DNA of 36,377 nt from a virus. A model generated the notes under the pieces. The model searched no databases. It had not been told where the DNA came from and was given only the letters and a program-made list of their open reading frames with translations. The stretch covers positions 1-36,377 of the IMG/VR virus record IMGVR_UViG_3300025151_000125. The stretch is one strand, 5' to 3'. Positions within the stretch are counted from its first letter, which is position 1, and the number at the start of each line of letters is the position of its first letter. Made by a program: the position numbers and the translations under genes. Shown piece after piece: positions 34,470-36,377 of the stretch.

Positions 34470-36377
34470 TCACACCCCTATAACAAAGTCAGACGCTAAT
34501 AACCTCAAATTAAATGCGTAGTAATTGTTGCCAGCATCATAGCGTACATGAAACTTTTCAGGAATAATCCTCATGCCTGCTTCATTACCATGTGGTTCTG
34601 AATACAAAGTGATAAATCCGTCAACTATTAATGACCCAATAAACTCACCTAACAAACCAACAGCGTCAACAACATCATCAACTACACCTAAACCTATAGA
34701 TTCAAGCCAAGACTCCTCTGCATCGTCAGGTCTATCTCCTCCTAATTCTGATGGTAAGGTAGCAGGTGTCATTTTACGAGATGCCGGTATTGTATTGTTC
34801 ACGGAACCCTTGTCAGCAAGACTTTGTTGTCCAAAAGTTAAGAAGAAATTCCTAGCAGTAGGTGTCACTGCGTCACTTTGTATAAGGCTGTCATATGGTA
34901 TCTGAATACCTCTAATTAAATCTCTATCCTTGTTAGCGTTAGATATAATTCCCATCAAATCTTGTACTTTATCGCCAGCAGATTTACCTTTATTGCTAAC
35001 ACCCGAAGTATGGTCATTGGTACCATCCATAAAGTACTCAAATCTCGCTAATTCTGTTCCTTGAGTAACACCACCTATGTAAGAATTTATTCTATTACTT
35101 TCTTTAATTTTATTGCAAGGAGTAATTGGTCTAGCCAAATAACCATTGTTGTAAACTCTACTAAGAGAACTACTAAGGGGTGTAGTTTGATTGAGAGGAA
35201 GGTCTTTTTGTGTAACTAACAACATCGGTCCATTCCTAGTTACATCAAAAGTACCTGCTAAAGTAGTAGCACTACCTGCGTCTGAAGAAGTAAGTGCACC
35301 ATAAAACATTGCACTATCTGTTAATTTAAGAGCATACTCTACAATTGCTGCTAATGCATTTGCAGGACTATTGTTGTAAGCATCTGCAGCATAAGCAGTG
35401 ATTTGCCCTATTGGTACATTGACGACTACAGGTGGTCCGGTAAGACAACTTGTCAAATTACCATTCCTATCGAATCTTTGTTCATGAGAACTTTTCTGTG
35501 TGACACTAGGGTATTGCCCAGTTAATGGTCCACTTTGAAATGTACTATGCGCGGGTGTATCTGGATCAAAATTCAAATAAATCCACGAACTACTCGTCTT
35601 CGATGCTTTCCAAAAATTAGGTTTAAATCTCAACCTTGTGTTTCTAAAAGTCTCTTCTAAAGGGGGGACACCATATGCACTTATGAAATAAAAATGTTCT
35701 TTAGTTATTGGAATTTCAACTCTATCTAATTCAATGGTTGCTATCTTTTCAGCATCTGAATCCATATCTCCGTCTATAATACCCCCAACTAAACCTGTTG
35801 GGCCCCAAAGTGAACTTCGAGGATAAGATAAATCAGTTCCGTCTGCTAAATCTACCTGTATACCTTCAGATATAGTAATCGTGTCACTAACAATATTAGT
35901 CACAGTTCCAATATATGTGCCATCATCTTTAGTTAATCTTTGCCCAATAAACATAGCACTTGCGTCATCAACTTCAATGCTAGTCACCCCAGCACTATAT
36001 GTACCACTGCTAGGGTGGTCTACATCTGCACCTGTGTCTTCTACATGCTTTCCTATGTATGCAGTAATACTAGGGTCGTATGTGTCGCCGAAAGCATCTA
36101 TTGGTGTATTCTTTATGTCTACTACCGTTTTGTCATCAGTAATCGCAATATCATCAATATCATTTCTAAGTCTAGTTCTTAACCAATATTCATTCGACAT
36201 AGGCACTATGTCATCAATATGGAGCAAAGGTGTTGAATTGATTTTAGTAGGCATGTTAGATGCAAAATTGATACCAATTGCCCCACCTTGGTTAATGTTA
36301 ATTTTACTATCTGATTCAAAAGTAACATCATCATCAACCAATATGCCACCTATCTCTATACCAATCGTAGGTATATT
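34470..36377 (-). CDS. Virion structural protein, 5'-truncated by the window edge
   Basis: The frame is open through the right edge: twelve further codons without a stop lie upstream of a TTG at 36341, so the true start is outside the window and at least 635 residues are seen. An N-terminal module (GTYSAGVTSIEVDDASAMF to DDGTYIGTVTNIVSDTITI, about 35817-36015) resembles the beta module in the hub and giant proteins. The middle has ITAYAADAYNNSPANALAAIVEYALKL. A weakly hydrophobic segment (VDDVVDAVGLLGEFIGSLIVDGF) precedes a short beta end (FHVRYDAGNNYYAFNLRLLASDFVIGV). It probably belongs to the tail or baseplate; the family is unknown. The stop overlaps the start region of the giant gene. 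Confidence 0.75.
   Translation of the reverse strand, partial: NIPTIGIEIGGILVDDDVTFESDSKININQGGAIGINFASNMPTKINSTPLLHIDDIVPMSNEYWLRTRLRNDIDDIAITDDKTVVDIKNTPIDAFGDTYDPSITAYIGKHVEDTGADVDHPSSGTYSAGVTSIEVDDASAMFIGQRLTKDDGTYIGTVTNIVSDTITISEGIQVDLADGTDLSYPRSSLWGPTGLVGGIIDGDMDSDAEKIATIELDRVEIPITKEHFYFISAYGVPPLEETFRNTRLRFKPNFWKASKTSSSWIYLNFDPDTPAHSTFQSGPLTGQYPSVTQKSSHEQRFDRNGNLTSCLTGPPVVVNVPIGQITAYAADAYNNSPANALAAIVEYALKLTDSAMFYGALTSSDAGSATTLAGTFDVTRNGPMLLVTQKDLPLNQTTPLSSSLSRVYNNGYLARPITPCNKIKESNRINSYIGGVTQGTELARFEYFMDGTNDHTSGVSNKGKSAGDKVQDLMGIISNANKDRDLIRGIQIPYDSLIQSDAVTPTARNFFLTFGQQSLADKGSVNNTIPASRKMTPATLPSELGGDRPDDAEESWLESIGLGVVDDVVDAVGLLGEFIGSLIVDGFITLYSEPHGNEAGMRIIPEKFHVRYDAGNNYYAFNLRLLASDFVIGV
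35817..36015 (-). repeat. Beta module copy C (edge structural protein)
   Basis: About 66 residues: SSGTYSAGVTSIEVDDASAMF, DGTYIGTVTNIVSDTITI, LADGTDLSYP. Shorter and more divergent than copies A and B, but with the same order of a strand ending D-x-x-x-F, a DG-x-IGTV turn, and a T-I-T-I strand. It may be a third relative. Confidence 0.5.

Noticed and set aside
1-36377. Provirus or integrated element with attachment sites, tRNA or integrase
   Set aside because: No integrase, tRNA-like fold or flanking direct repeat was recognised in the window.

Overview
The window looks like part of the genome of a tailed double-stranded DNA virus of marine archaea, most like the magroviruses inferred to infect Marine Group II Euryarchaeota (Poseidoniales). 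The basis is the combination of an archaeal/eukaryotic-type replication set (RFC small subunit, PCNA, family B DNA polymerase, archaeo-eukaryotic primase, XPF-type nuclease), a Cas4-like nuclease, a group II chaperonin (thermosome subunit) and phage-like virion genes, all packed with almost no intergenic DNA. The placement rests on remembered families and gene context; no database search was possible. No integrase, tRNA, rRNA, CRISPR array or insertion sequence was seen. Both ends cut through genes, so this is an internal piece of a larger genome.

Left block, 1-14474, all on the + strand: the replication, recombination and repair block. Order: end of an unidentified gene; two small unknown genes; a pyrimidine-dimer-glycosylase-like protein; RFC small subunit; a putative ssDNA-binding protein; a RecA/Sak4-like ATPase; a 110-bp non-coding gap with a two-tier hairpin; PCNA; a small Zn-knuckle protein; PolB; a Cas4-like nuclease; a one-chain primase (PriS-like core plus PriL-like Fe-S tail); a winged-helix protein; a 37-aa membrane peptide; an XPF/ERCC4-type nuclease with HhH motifs; a P-loop ATPase that may be the replicative helicase; a small zinc protein; an unknown protein; and the thermosome subunit. 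Most junctions are stop/start overlaps (ATGA, TAATG, TGATG), which implies one or two polycistronic messages. Several starts have strong Shine-Dalgarno sequences of the GGAGGTGAT type.

Right block, 36377-14475, all on the - strand: the virion (late) block, read from the right edge toward the centre. Order: a structural protein cut at the window edge; a giant beta-rich protein of about 5506 residues that fills 45% of the window and begins with a LamG-like lectin domain; a baseplate-hub-like protein; a small baseplate/tail protein; a fibre-like protein; and a small zinc-ribbon protein. Related 60-80 residue beta modules recur in three of these proteins.

The two blocks converge with no spacer at 14474/14475. 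A long hairpin with a GAAA tetraloop lies just inside the last - strand gene, where it could end or protect the + strand message. The likely scheme is that the left block makes the viral replisome (clamp, loader, polymerase, primase, SSB, helicase candidate and processing nucleases) and the chaperonin, possibly for folding virion or replication proteins, while the right block builds the host-recognition and tail-tip apparatus.
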